Both the position numbers and the translations under genes were made by a program. Shown in pieces: positions 18,312 through 29,694 of a stretch of 64,000 nucleotides of DNA. Numbering within the stretch: the first letter of the stretch is position 1; each line of letters starts with the position of its first letter. The notes beneath the pieces are model-generated. The model was not told the origin of the DNA and searched no databases. It saw nothing but the letters and a program-made list of their open reading frames with translations. This DNA is from Streptomyces sp. NBC_00708 (GTDB taxonomy: Bacteria > Actinomycetota > Actinomycetes > Streptomycetales > Streptomycetaceae). The stretch is taken from the NCBI GenBank assembly GCA_036226585.1, contig CP108997.1, positions 496,001 through 560,000 of the forward strand. The letters run 5' to 3'.

Positions 18312-20213
18312 TTGACCTCGGCCGCCACGAACACCCAGCAGTCCGCCGTACCCCCTCCTCCCCCTCCCCCGCCGCCGCCGGCGGAGATCACCTACGGGGG
18401 GCAGTACTCCGTCAATCCGCTCGCGGAAGTCTCGTTCCGCAGGATGTGCGGGCAGATCCCCGCCGTCCTGGGCCGCATCGCCCGGCTGTCCTGGCGGACC
18501 GACCGGCAGGCGGTGCGGCTGCTGCTCGGCTGCCAGATCGTCACGGGCCTCTCGGCCGCCGTGCTGCTGACCGCCACCGCCCACGCCATGAAGCCCGTTC
18601 TGGGCGGCGGTTCGGCCGGTGACCGGCTGCACGGAGCCGTGCCGGCGCTGGTGGTGGTCGCGCTCGTGGCCGCGCTGGGACGCGGCGGGGCGGCGGTGGC
18701 CGCGTACGCGGAGCGGCGGATCACTCCGCGGCTGACGACCGAGACGGACAGCGCGCTCGTCGAGGCGGTGTGCCGGGTGGAGGCGTCCGCGCACGCGGAG
18801 GAGGGGTTCTCCGACCGGCACGAGGCCGCCGAGATGGGAGTGATCCGCACCCAGGTGATGGTCAGCGACGCCCAGCGGTTCCTGTCCGCGCTGATCCGTA
18901 TGGTCACCGCCGGCGGGGTGCTGTCGGTGCTGAACCCGCTGATGCTGCCGCTGCTCCTGCTCGCCGTGCTGCCCGCCGGTGTCGGCGCGGTCCTCACCGC
19001 GCGGGTCGACTACGAGATCCATTACGCCAACATCGCCGACCGCAATGTGCGCGGAATGATGCGCTGGTGGGCGACCGCGTCGAAGTACGGCGACGAGGTC
19101 CGCGCCAACTCGATGACCGGGTACCTCGTCCACTGGTACCGGGCCCTGTCCGACCGGTGCGACCGCCGCACCCTCGCCGCCGCGCCGCGCACGCTGAGGA
19201 TCGCGGTGCTCTGCGCGCTGGCCGGCGGGGTGTTCCTCGTGGCGACGTGGGGAGCCCTGGCGTGGCTGGCGGTCTCGGGCCGCGTCGCACTGCCGGTCGC
19301 GGCCACGGCCGTCATCGCGGTGCAGACCACGCTCGCCGCGCTCTCCCAGGTCGTCACCAACGGCGCGGCGGTCTTCCACACCAGCCTCTACCTGGGCGAC
19401 ATGCAGGCGTTCCTCGACGACGCCGCGGCCCGCACACCGAAGCGGGGACCGGCCACGCCCTGCGCCGCCGTCGAGCGGATCCGGCTCGACGAGGTCGTCT
19501 ACCGGTACCCGGGCAAGGACAAGCCGGCCGTCGACGGCGTCTCCCTCACCCTGGAGCGCGGTCGGATCCTCGCGATCGTCGGCGCGAACGGTTCGGGCAA
19601 GTCCACGCTCACCCGCCTGCTCACCGGCATCTACCTGGCGGACAAGGGCAAGGTCACCTGGAACGGCACCGACCTCGCCGAGGTGGATCCCGCCGGCGTG
19701 TGGGCGCAGACCGGTCTGGTGCCGCAGATCTTCGCGCAGTGGCCGATGCCGGTCCGCGAGAACGTCACCCTGGGCCAGCCCCGTACCCACGACGACGGCC
19801 CGGTCCGGGAGGCGATCGACGCGGTCGGTCTGCGCGAGGCCGTCGACGACCTGCCCGCCGGCCTGGACACCCTGCTGTCCCGCGAGGTCTTCGGCGGCTC
19901 GGAGCTGTCCGGCGGCCAATGGCAGCGCATCGCGTGCTCCCGGGCCCTGTACCGGCGTCCGGGTCTGCTGATCCTGGACGAGCCGACGTCGCAGATGGAC
20001 CCGCGCGGCGAGCACCAGATCTTCGAGCAGATCAAGGCCATCGCCGCCGACCGCATCACCATCGTGGTCACCCACCGCCTGGAGAACACCAGGATCGCCG
20101 ACCACATCATCGTGATGGAGCACGGCCGCATCACCGAACAGGGCCCGTACGACGACCTCGTCCACGCGGGCGGAACCTTCGCCGAACTCCTGCGGCTCTC
20201 CCGGGACCGCTGA
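18312..20213 (+). CDS. ABC exporter half-transporter (TM domain fused to ATPase)
   Basis: A 633-aa type-I ABC exporter. An N-terminal tail contains ten consecutive prolines near residues 14-23. The membrane domain (about 55-350, six hydrophobic segments such as LLLGCQIVTGLSAAVLLTA) is followed by the ATPase: Walker A VGANGSGKST near 425, signature LSGGQWQR near 531, Walker B LLILDEPTSQMDP, switch VVTHR. TTG start at 18312 with AGGAG nine bases upstream. It lies convergent to a ferric-siderophore uptake operon and downstream of the small secreted protein. Export of a peptide or siderophore is possible but not shown; no precursor peptide was found next to it. Confidence 0.9.
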   Translation: MTSAATNTQQSAVPPPPPPPPPPAEITYGGQYSVNPLAEVSFRRMCGQIPAVLGRIARLSWRTDRQAVRLLLGCQIVTGLSAAVLLTATAHAMKPVLGGGSAGDRLHGAVPALVVVALVAALGRGGAAVAAYAERRITPRLTTETDSALVEAVCRVEASAHAEEGFSDRHEAAEMGVIRTQVMVSDAQRFLSALIRMVTAGGVLSVLNPLMLPLLLLAVLPAGVGAVLTARVDYEIHYANIADRNVRGMMRWWATASKYGDEVRANSMTGYLVHWYRALSDRCDRRTLAAAPRTLRIAVLCALAGGVFLVATWGALAWLAVSGRVALPVAATAVIAVQTTLAALSQVVTNGAAVFHTSLYLGDMQAFLDDAAARTPKRGPATPCAAVERIRLDEVVYRYPGKDKPAVDGVSLTLERGRILAIVGANGSGKSTLTRLLTGIYLADKGKVTWNGTDLAEVDPAGVWAQTGLVPQIFAQWPMPVRENVTLGQPRTHDDGPVREAIDAVGLREAVDDLPAGLDTLLSREVFGGSELSGGQWQRIACSRALYRRPGLLILDEPTSQMDPRGEHQIFEQIKAIAADRITIVVTHRLENTRIADHIIVMEHGRITEQGPYDDLVHAGGTFAELLRLSRDR

Positions 20214-20221
20214 CGACCCCC

Positions 20222-20256
20222 GTCGTCCCGCCGCCGCCCGCCGCCGGCGGGACGAC
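20222..20256. terminator. Hairpin between convergent exporter and iron-uptake operons
   Basis: A perfect 12-bp stem, GTCGTCCCGCCG paired with CGGCGGGACGAC, with an 11-nt loop. It sits between the stop of the exporter (20213) and the stop of the ATPase gene (20306), and probably terminates both. It lacks a U-run, as is usual in this genus. Confidence 0.65.
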
Positions 20257-20305
20257 ACCCCGGGGAAGGAGGCCGGCCTCCGCCGGGCGGCAACGGCAGT
20301 ACCCG

Positions 20306-21136
20306 TCAGCGGGCGGGTGTCTTCTCCGCAGCGGACGGCTGCCAGCTGTAGCCCGGGACGACGAGACGGCCGCCGGTAACGGGATCCGGAATGATGACGG
20401 ACGACAGCCCGAAGACCTCCTGGACCATCTCCGTGGTGACCACCTCGTCGGGCGCGCCCTGCGCGACGATGCGCCCGTCCTTCATCGCGACGAGGTGATC
20501 GGCGTACCGGACGGCCTGGTTGAGGTCGTGGAGGACGGCGACGACGGTGCGCCCGCGCTCCAGGTTGAGACGGCGTACCAGGTCCAGCACCTCCACCTGG
20601 TGGGCGACGTCCAAGTACGTCGTGGGCTCGTCGAGCAGCAGCAGCTCGGTGTCCTGCGCCAGGGCCATGGCGATCCACACGCGCTGGCGCTGGCCGCCGG
20701 AGAGTTCGTCCACCGGCCGGTCGGCGAGGCTTGCCGTGTTCGTACGCTCCAGAGCCTCGCTCACGGCGCGCTCGTCGGCGTCCGACCACTGCTGCCACCA
20801 CTTCTGGTGCGGCTGGCGACCCCGCGCGACGAGGTCGGCGACGGTGATGCCGTCGGGCGGTGTGGGCGACTGCGGCAGCACGCCGACGGTCCGCGCGATC
20901 TCCTTGGCGGGGAGGCCGGCCAGCTCGGCGCCGTCCAGCAGTACGGCGCCCCGGCGCGGCTTCAGGAGCCGGCCGAGCGCCCGCAGGAGGGTGGACTTGC
21001 CGCAGGCGTTGGGCCCGACGACGATGGTGACCTTCGCGTCGGGGATCTCCAGGTCCAGGCCCTCGACGACGGTGCGGTCCTCGTAGGCCAGGGTCAGATC
21101 GTGCGCCGAGAGGCGGCTGGCGGGCGGACGGCTCAT
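20306..21136 (-). CDS. Fe-siderophore ABC transporter ATPase, second system
   Basis: A 276-aa FepC/FecE-type ATPase, last cistron of a second complete uptake operon. Walker [10 protein letters not shown] near residue 46, LSGGQRQR signature near 150, [12 protein letters not shown], and the switch in VAVLHDLNQ. The C-terminus [19 protein letters not shown] is longer than in the first system. ATG at 21136 overlaps the permease stop (ATGA). It is close in sequence to the ATPase at 6492, so the two systems are paralogous, but with no NRPS attached here the ferric-siderophore substrate is unknown and could be a xenosiderophore. Confidence 0.93.
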   Translation of the reverse strand: MSRPPASRLSAHDLTLAYEDRTVVEGLDLEIPDAKVTIVVGPNACGKSTLLRALGRLLKPRRGAVLLDGAELAGLPAKEIARTVGVLPQSPTPPDGITVADLVARGRQPHQKWWQQWSDADERAVSEALERTNTASLADRPVDELSGGQRQRVWIAMALAQDTELLLLDEPTTYLDVAHQVEVLDLVRRLNLERGRTVVAVLHDLNQAVRYADHLVAMKDGRIVAQGAPDEVVTTEMVQEVFGLSSVIIPDPVTGGRLVVPGYSWQPSAAEKTPAR

Positions 21137-22212
21137 GACGAGATGCCTCCGGAACGGCTGCGGGTACGGACGATGAGCCACATCAGGTACGGGGCACCCA
21201 CCACGGCGGTGAGGACCCCGGTCGGCAGCTCGATCGGGGAGAACAGACGGCGGGCCAGCAGGTCCGCGACCACGACGATCAGCGCCCCGGCCAGCGCCGA
21301 GGACAGCAGCGGGGTCTGGGCGGTGCGGGTGAGCCGGCGCGCGATCTGCGGGGCGAGCAGCGCGACGAAGTCGACCGGTCCCACCGCGCCGGTGGCCACC
21401 GACGCCAGGACGACGCCGAGTGCGGTCAGCCCGAGCCGGACCCGGCCCAGACGCACGCCGAGCGCGGTCGCCGTGTCGTCGTCGAAGGACGCGCTGCGCT
21501 GCGCCCGCGCCGCCCACACGGCCGCCGGGATGCCCGCCAGGAGGACGACGACGAGCGGCCCTGCCTCCTCGTAGCCCCGGCTGTTGAGCGAGCCCGTCAG
21601 CCAGACCTTGGCCTGCTGGGCCACCAGATAGTCGCCCTTGGTCAGCAGCAGCTGGGTCAGCGAGCCGAGTGCGACCGACACCCCGATGCCGACCAGGACG
21701 AAGCGCGAGGAGTGCAGCCCGCCGCGCCATGCGAAGACGTACACGAGCAGGGCCGCCGCCAGGCCGCCGGCGACGGAGACGTAGGGCAGCGCGTCGGCGG
21801 CGACGGCGTTGAAGCTCAGTGCGGCCACCGTGGCCGCTCCCGCCCCGTGTGTGACACCGATGACGTCGGGACTGGCGAGCGGGTTGCGGGCGACGGTCTG
21901 CACCAGCGCCCCGGCGACACCGAACGCGGCGCCCGCCAGGAGGCCCACGACCAGACGCGGCAACCGCAGGGTGCCCACGACGAGTTCGTCCGGACTGGGG
22001 CGGCCGAGCAGGACGCGTACGACCTCCGACGGCGCCACGAACGACTCACCGACGCACAGGTACGCCACGACCGCGCACGCCAGCAGCACGGTGAGGACCA
22101 CGGCGACGACGGCCGCCCGGCGGTGCACGAGGAAACTCGCCCGCCCGCGCCGCAGCACGGCATGCCCGCCGGGGCGCAGACGCGGCGCGGCGGCGGCTTC
22201 GAGCTTGCTCAC
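21133..22212 (-). CDS. Fe-siderophore ABC permease, second system, second subunit
   Basis: A 359-aa FecCD-family permease. A basic, disordered N-terminus of about 35 residues precedes the first membrane segment ([20 protein letters not shown]). Landmarks are [32 protein letters not shown] and the coupling region [17 protein letters not shown]. Start: GTG at 22212 overlapping the upstream permease stop (GTGA), which fixes the start against longer in-frame alternatives. Works as a heterodimer with the product of 22209-23219 and the ATPase. Regulated with the operon from the iron box at 24342. Confidence 0.92.
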   Translation of the reverse strand: MSKLEAAAAPRLRPGGHAVLRRGRASFLVHRRAAVVAVVLTVLLACAVVAYLCVGESFVAPSEVVRVLLGRPSPDELVVGTLRLPRLVVGLLAGAAFGVAGALVQTVARNPLASPDVIGVTHGAGAATVAALSFNAVAADALPYVSVAGGLAAALLVYVFAWRGGLHSSRFVLVGIGVSVALGSLTQLLLTKGDYLVAQQAKVWLTGSLNSRGYEEAGPLVVVLLAGIPAAVWAARAQRSASFDDDTATALGVRLGRVRLGLTALGVVLASVATGAVGPVDFVALLAPQIARRLTRTAQTPLLSSALAGALIVVVADLLARRLFSPIELPTGVLTAVVGAPYLMWLIVRTRSRSGGISS

Positions 22213-23219
22213 GCGGCCACCACCGTCCGGCGCCGGACCAGCGCGATCAGGAACGGCACACCGATCAGGGCGGTCATGACCGCCACCGGCACCTCCGAGG
22301 GTGGGAAGAGGACGCGGCCGAGCACGTCGGAGCCGAGGATCATCACCGGGCCCAGCAGCGCCGCCAGCGGCAGCACCCAGCGGTGTGCCGTGCCCACCAG
22401 CGCGCGGGCGATGTGCGGAACGGCCAGACCGGTGAAGGCGATCGGGCCGACCGAGGCCACGGCGGCCCCGGTGAGCACGGTCGCCCCGAGCGCGCCGAGG
22501 ATCCGCAGGCGTCCGACGTTGTTGCCGAGGTTCCGCGCGGCGTCGTCGCCCAGGGCGAGCGCGTCCAGGCCGCGGGCGAGCGCCGCGACCAGGACGACGC
22601 CGATCAGGATGAACGGCCACACCTGACGGATCACTTCGCCGTCGCGCCCGCCGAGCGAGCCGACCTGCCAGAAGCGGAACTCGTCGAGGGCGCGTGCGTC
22701 GGTGGTGGCGATCCCGGACACGAGCGAGGCGAGGAACGCGTTCATCGCGGCCCCCGCCAGCGCGAGCTTGACGGGGGACGCGCCGCCCCGGCCGCCGCTG
22801 GCGACGGCGTACACCGCCACCCCGGTCAGCGCGGCGCCGCCGAACGCGAACCACACGTAGCCGTTCAGCGAGTGCACCCCGAAGAACGCGATCGCGGTCA
22901 CCACGCCCACCGATGCGCCCTGGCCGACGCCGAGGATGCCGGGTTCCGCGATGGGGTTGCGGGTGATGCCCTGCATGACCGTACCCGCGAGAGCGAGCGC
23001 GGCGCCCGCGAGCACACCGATCACCGTCCGGGGCACGCGCAGCGCACGCACCACCTGGGCGTCGTCGCTCCCGCCGTCGTGGAACAGGGCATGGAGCGCG
23101 TCGCCCGGCGCCACCTGCCGGCTGCCGACGGTGAGACTCAGGAGTACGGCGATCAGCAGCATCGCCACGCCGGCCAGCAGCCAGGCGGCCCGTCGGCGGT
23201 TGAGATCAGGGGGCGGCAT
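22209..23219 (-). CDS. Fe-siderophore ABC permease, second system, first subunit
   Basis: A 336-aa FecCD-family permease with about ten membrane segments. It has ALRVPRTVIGVLAGAALA near residue 58, NPIAEPGILGVGQGAS, the RFWQVGSLGGRDGE segment and the coupling motif GPIAFTGLAVPHIARAL. ATG at 23219. A 39-bp gap separates it from the binding-protein gene, unlike the 4-nt overlaps elsewhere in these operons. The first-subunit permease at 8266 shares the same landmarks, consistent with duplication of an uptake cassette. The imported siderophore is unknown. Confidence 0.92.
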   Translation of the reverse strand: MPPPDLNRRRAAWLLAGVAMLLIAVLLSLTVGSRQVAPGDALHALFHDGGSDDAQVVRALRVPRTVIGVLAGAALALAGTVMQGITRNPIAEPGILGVGQGASVGVVTAIAFFGVHSLNGYVWFAFGGAALTGVAVYAVASGGRGGASPVKLALAGAAMNAFLASLVSGIATTDARALDEFRFWQVGSLGGRDGEVIRQVWPFILIGVVLVAALARGLDALALGDDAARNLGNNVGRLRILGALGATVLTGAAVASVGPIAFTGLAVPHIARALVGTAHRWVLPLAALLGPVMILGSDVLGRVLFPPSEVPVAVMTALIGVPFLIALVRRRTVVAA

Positions 23220-23258
23220 GCGCCGGGCTCACTCTCTCTTCTCGGCTGTCCCGGGCCC

Positions 23259-24308
23259 TCAGGCCGTCAGATACTTCTTCAGGTCGTCGAGCACCACGTC
23301 GGCGGCGGTGACACCGAGTCCCAGGTACCAGGTCTCGTCCGGCACGTCGTAGGCGTGGCCGTCCTTGACCGCCTTCAGGTTCTTCCAGAGCGGGTTGGCC
23401 TGCGCCTTGCTCTTGTCGGTGGCCTTGGCGTCGCCGTAGACACCCGTGAAGATGTAGTCGGCGTCGGCCTGGTCGATGTTCTCGGCGCTGACCTCGGCGG
23501 CCAGGTCCGCGATGTCCTGGTTCTTCGGGCGCGGAATGCCGACGTCCTTGAGGATGGTGCCGATGAAGGAGTCGTTGGCGTAGAGCCGGATCAGGCCGTC
23601 GGGCAGGTAGCGGACCATCGACACGGTGGGCTTGCCGGCCCCCAGCTCGTCCCCGAGGGCCTTCGCCTTCTTCTTGTACGCGGCGAGGTTCGCCTCGGCC
23701 TGCGCCGTCCTGTCCAGCGCGGCGGCGTTGAGGAGGTAGTTCTCCTTCCAGGTGAAGCCGGGCCGGATGGAGAAGACGGTGGGCGCGATCTGCGACAGCT
23801 CGTCGTAGGAGTTGGCGGCGCGCAGCTGGCTGCCCAGGATCAGGTCGGGCTTGAGCGCGGCGATCGCCTCCAGGTTGAGGCTGTTGATCGTGCCGATGTT
23901 CTTCGGGGTGCCCGCGTCCTTCTTGAGGTACGACGGCAGCTCCGGCGACCCCTCGGTCGGGGCGAGACCGACCGGCTTCACACCCAGCGAGACCACGTTG
24001 TCGAGCTCACCGACGTCGAGCACGACCACACGCTTGGGCTGCTCCTTGATCTCGGTGCTGCCCATGGCGTGCTTGACCGTACGCGGCCACTGGCCGGGCT
24101 TCGCATCCGTGCCGAGTGCCGCGGTCTTGGCGGCCGCGTCGCCGAAGTCCTTGCCGCCCTTGGCGACCGACTTCGAGTCCTTCGTGCCCGAGCCCCGGGA
24201 GGACGCGTTCCCGTCCTTGCCGGAGGAATCGGCGCCGCACGCGGCCAGTGACAGTGCGGCAGCGACGGCAAGGGCGACTGCGGCTGTTCCACGGCGCCGA
24301 TGTGACAT
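23259..24308 (-). CDS. Fe-siderophore binding lipoprotein, second system
   Basis: A 349-aa substrate-binding lipoprotein. The signal peptide has a lipobox LAAC near residue 23. A Lys/Ser/Gly-rich linker follows, then the FecB-type binding domain with RVVVLDVGELDNVVSLG, LNLEAIAALKPDLILG and a C-terminal DETWYLGLGV. ATG chosen at 24308 because GAGGAG lies eight bases upstream; a GTG eight codons further up is possible. It leads the second uptake operon and has an iron box 33 bp upstream. The linker is longer than in the first system's protein. Substrate unknown. Confidence 0.92.
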   Translation of the reverse strand: MSHRRRGTAAVALAVAAALSLAACGADSSGKDGNASSRGSGTKDSKSVAKGGKDFGDAAAKTAALGTDAKPGQWPRTVKHAMGSTEIKEQPKRVVVLDVGELDNVVSLGVKPVGLAPTEGSPELPSYLKKDAGTPKNIGTINSLNLEAIAALKPDLILGSQLRAANSYDELSQIAPTVFSIRPGFTWKENYLLNAAALDRTAQAEANLAAYKKKAKALGDELGAGKPTVSMVRYLPDGLIRLYANDSFIGTILKDVGIPRPKNQDIADLAAEVSAENIDQADADYIFTGVYGDAKATDKSKAQANPLWKNLKAVKDGHAYDVPDETWYLGLGVTAADVVLDDLKKYLTA

Positions 24309-24341
24309 GGGTGTGGCTCCTCGTTTGTTCACCTTAAAAGA

Positions 24342-24360
24342 TTAGGCGAGCCTCACCTTA
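24342..24360. promoter_or_regulatory. Iron box for the second uptake operon
   Basis: TTAGGCGAGCCTCACCTTA matches the DmdR/IdeR consensus in both outer halves. It lies 33 bp upstream of the second binding-protein start. The second system is therefore predicted to be iron-repressed together with the catechol locus. Confidence 0.85.
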
Positions 24361-24425
24361 TGCAAACGTTGTCCACACAATGAGCGCGGGGTGGGGTAGC
24401 CCCTCCCGGCGGCACTACGGCCGAG

Positions 24426-24459
24426 AGCCTGCCGTCGCCCCTTCGGGGCCCGGCAGGCT
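24426..24459. terminator. Nested hairpin downstream of the molybdoenzyme gene
   Basis: AGCCTGCCG pairs with CGGCAGGCT, and inside it GCCCC-TTC-GGGGC forms a second stem. It lies 105 bp past the stop of the gene ending at 24564 and upstream of the iron box, so it should insulate the uptake operon from read-through. Confidence 0.7.
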
Positions 24460-24563
24460 CATGGCGCGATCGTGCCCGGTCAGCGGGCCCTACGCGGGAA
24501 CTCGGTCGTGTACGTCTCCTCCGGGCCCGGATCTCGTACCGGCGGGATCAGGACGGGTACCGC

Positions 24564-26876
24564 TCAGCCCGACGGCGTGATGGTCACCTTCACGTGCTTC
24601 ATCAGCGGCTGGTCGCTCTGGGTGCTGTAGTCGACGAGGGCGCAGAGGACGTTCATCTCGGGCATGTATCCGGCGGCGCAGCCCCGGGGGATGTCGTACG
24701 GGACCGCGAGATACCGCTCCACACGCCGCCTGCTGCCGTCCCTGGCGGCGCTCGTGATGTCGACGGGGTCGAACTCCTCGACGCCGCGCTCGCGCATGTC
24801 GTCCTTGTTCATGAAGACGAGGGTGCGCAGGTTCTTGATGCCTCGGTAGCGGTCGTTGTCGGAGTAGATGGTGGTGTTCCACTGGTCGTGCGAGCGCATC
24901 GTGCCCAGGGAGAGCGTGCCCGGCGCCGGGACGACGTCCGGCAGGGGCGCGGTGGAGAACTCGGCGCGGCCCGACGGGGTCAGGAAGACGAGCTCACGGG
25001 CGGGCTGGCGGATGCGGAAGCCGAGGGGCAGGCGTACGCGACGGTTGCAGTCCTCGAACCCCTCGATGACCTGGGCCATGGAGTCGCGGATGCGGTCGTA
25101 GTCCTCGACGTACCACTCCCACGGGGTGTCGCTGCCGGGCAGCGTGGCGCGGGCCATCCCCGCGATGATGGCCGGCTCGGACAGCAGGTGCCCGGACGCC
25201 GGGCGCTTCATCCCCACGGACAGGTGCACCATGCTCATCGAGTCCTCGACCGAGGTGGACTGGAGACCACCGCGCTGGTGGTCCTTCTCGGTGCGGCCCA
25301 GGCACGGCAGGATGAGCGCCTTGCGGCCGTGGACGAGGTGGCTGCGGTTGAGTTTGGTGCTCACCTGGACGGTCAGTTCGCAGGTGCGCAGCGCCTCGTA
25401 GGTGTACGCGGTGTCGGGCGCGGCCAGGGCGAAGTTGCCGCCCATGCCGACGAACGCCTTCACGTCGCCCTGGTGCATCGCCCGGATCGTGCCCACCGTG
25501 TCCAGGCCGTGTTCGCGCGGTGGCTCGATCCCGCAGGCCTCGGCCAAGCGGTCCAGGAACTCCGGGCGCGGCCGGTGGTCGATCCCGCAGGTGCGATTGC
25601 CCTGCACATTGCTGTGCCCGCGCACGGGCGAGGGGCCCGCTCCCTCGCGGCCCAGATTTCCGCGCAGCAGAAGGACGTTGACGATCTCGCGGATCGTGTC
25701 GACGCCGTGGTCGTGCTGGGTGATGCCCAGGCACCAGCTGATGATGCTGCGGTCGGCCTCGCTGTACACGCGCGCCGCCTTGAGGATGGCGTCGCGGCTC
25801 AGGCCGGACTGGTGCTCGATCTCGTCCCAGGTGGTTTCCTCGCACACCGCGCGGTAGGCCTCGAAGCCCTCCGTGTAGCGGTCGATGAACTCCGCGTCCA
25901 GGGCCTTCGGGTCCGTCTCGGCCTCCTTCAGGACCGCCTTGGCGATCCCGCGCAGGAAGGCCATGTCCCCGCCGATGCGCACCTGGAGGTTGAGGGTGCT
26001 GGTCGGCGTCGGCTTGAACAGCGCCATGTCCAGCACGTCGTGCGGGATGATCGTGCGGGTCGCGGCCGCCTCGACGAGCGGGTTGACGTGGACGACCTGC
26101 GCACCGCGGTGGCAGGCCTCCGCCAGGGCCGTCAGCATCCGGGGAGCGTTGGAGGCGGCGTTGACGCCCATGATGAAGAGGGCGTCCGCGCTCTCCCAGT
26201 CCTTGAGGTCGCAGGTGCCCTTGCCGGTGCCCAGGGCGGCCTGCAGGGCGCGTCCGCTGGCTTCGTGGCACATGTTGGAGCAGTCGGGCAGGTTGTTCGT
26301 GCCCAGCTCGCGGGCCCACAGCTGGTAGAGGAACGTGGCTTCGTTGCCGAGCCGTCCCGAGGTGTAGAACGACGCCTGGTGCGGGCTGTCCAGCTCCCGC
26401 AGGGTGCGGCCCACCAGTTCGAAGGCGTCCTTCCAGCTGATCGGCTCGTAATGGTCCGACTCGGGGTCGTACACCATCGGTTCGGTCAGGCGCCCCTGGT
26501 CCTCCAGCTCGAAGTCGCTCCACCGGGACAGCTCGCTCACCGAGTGCGCGGCGAAGAACTCCCGGCCGACCCGCTTGCGCGTCATCTCCCACGTGACGTG
26601 TTTGATGCCGTTCTCGCAGATGTCGAGCTTGAGGCCCTTGAGGTCGTCCGGCCACGCGCAGCCGGGGCAGTCGAAGCCGCCGTTCTCGTGGTTCATCCTG
26701 ACGATCGCGCGCGGGCCGTCGACCAGTTCGCGTTCCCTCATCAGAAACTTGGTCACGCTCTTGGCCGCGCCCCAGCCCGCCGCGGGGTGGTGGTACGGGC
26801 GGGACTCGGGTTTCCCCCCGGGGGCGGGGCCGATACGGGGCTCCAGCGCTCCCGGGTCCTCCTCGGGGGCGTTCAC
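24564..26876 (-). CDS. FdhF/YdeP-type molybdopterin oxidoreductase
   Basis: A 770-aa molybdopterin-guanine-dinucleotide enzyme of the formate-dehydrogenase-H-like YdeP group. The cysteine motif GFDCPGCAWPD near residue 68 is characteristic. The cofactor-binding regions include FYTSGRLGNEATFLYQLWAR, SNMCHEASG, and the C-terminal dinucleotide domain with NTTIYSDNDRYRG. YdeP relatives are linked to acid and stress resistance, and their reaction is uncertain. Formate oxidation is not shown. Start GTG at 26876 overlaps the stop of a 58-aa gene (GTGA), so they form one unit. No FdhD or cofactor genes adjoin. Confidence 0.9.
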   Translation of the reverse strand: MNAPEEDPGALEPRIGPAPGGKPESRPYHHPAAGWGAAKSVTKFLMRERELVDGPRAIVRMNHENGGFDCPGCAWPDDLKGLKLDICENGIKHVTWEMTRKRVGREFFAAHSVSELSRWSDFELEDQGRLTEPMVYDPESDHYEPISWKDAFELVGRTLRELDSPHQASFYTSGRLGNEATFLYQLWARELGTNNLPDCSNMCHEASGRALQAALGTGKGTCDLKDWESADALFIMGVNAASNAPRMLTALAEACHRGAQVVHVNPLVEAAATRTIIPHDVLDMALFKPTPTSTLNLQVRIGGDMAFLRGIAKAVLKEAETDPKALDAEFIDRYTEGFEAYRAVCEETTWDEIEHQSGLSRDAILKAARVYSEADRSIISWCLGITQHDHGVDTIREIVNVLLLRGNLGREGAGPSPVRGHSNVQGNRTCGIDHRPRPEFLDRLAEACGIEPPREHGLDTVGTIRAMHQGDVKAFVGMGGNFALAAPDTAYTYEALRTCELTVQVSTKLNRSHLVHGRKALILPCLGRTEKDHQRGGLQSTSVEDSMSMVHLSVGMKRPASGHLLSEPAIIAGMARATLPGSDTPWEWYVEDYDRIRDSMAQVIEGFEDCNRRVRLPLGFRIRQPARELVFLTPSGRAEFSTAPLPDVVPAPGTLSLGTMRSHDQWNTTIYSDNDRYRGIKNLRTLVFMNKDDMRERGVEEFDPVDITSAARDGSRRRVERYLAVPYDIPRGCAAGYMPEMNVLCALVDYSTQSDQPLMKHVKVTITPSG

Positions 26877-27049
26877 AGAGTGTCGTCCTCGTCCCGTCGG
26901 CGCTCGGTGCCGGTGGGCAGCCCGACGTCCCGCCGGTCCTCCTCCGTCAGTTCCTGGAGCTCTTCCTCGTCGGGGCGCCTCGGCATGCCGCGACCGTGGT
27001 CGCGGTCCGGGTCCCCTTCGACCTTGCGGTTGGACTTGTGGTGGCTCAT
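26873..27049 (-). CDS. Small charged protein (58 aa), translationally coupled to the molybdoenzyme
   Basis: A 58-aa hydrophilic protein starting MSHHKSNRKVEGDPDRDHGR, with an acidic middle (DEEELQELTEEDRRDV) and an Arg/Asp-rich end. The ATG at 27049 is preceded by GGAGG at ideal spacing, and its TGA overlaps the GTG of the oxidoreductase. Good start signals plus coupling make it a credible gene. It has no cysteine or membrane segment. It may be a chaperone or accessory for the molybdoenzyme, but this is only suggested by position. Confidence 0.7.
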   Translation of the reverse strand: MSHHKSNRKVEGDPDRDHGRGMPRRPDEEELQELTEEDRRDVGLPTGTERRRDEDDTL

Positions 27050-27089
27050 GGTTCCTCCGTGTGTGCGACGCCAGAGGTGAACTGGCGGG

Positions 27090-29615
<2,526 letters not shown>

Positions 29616-29694
29616 GGCGACTCCAATGCGCGGCGTTTCCTACCAGCCAAACGCGGCGCCCCGACACTCGCAACCGGGCTCGGCGAGGGGGCGC

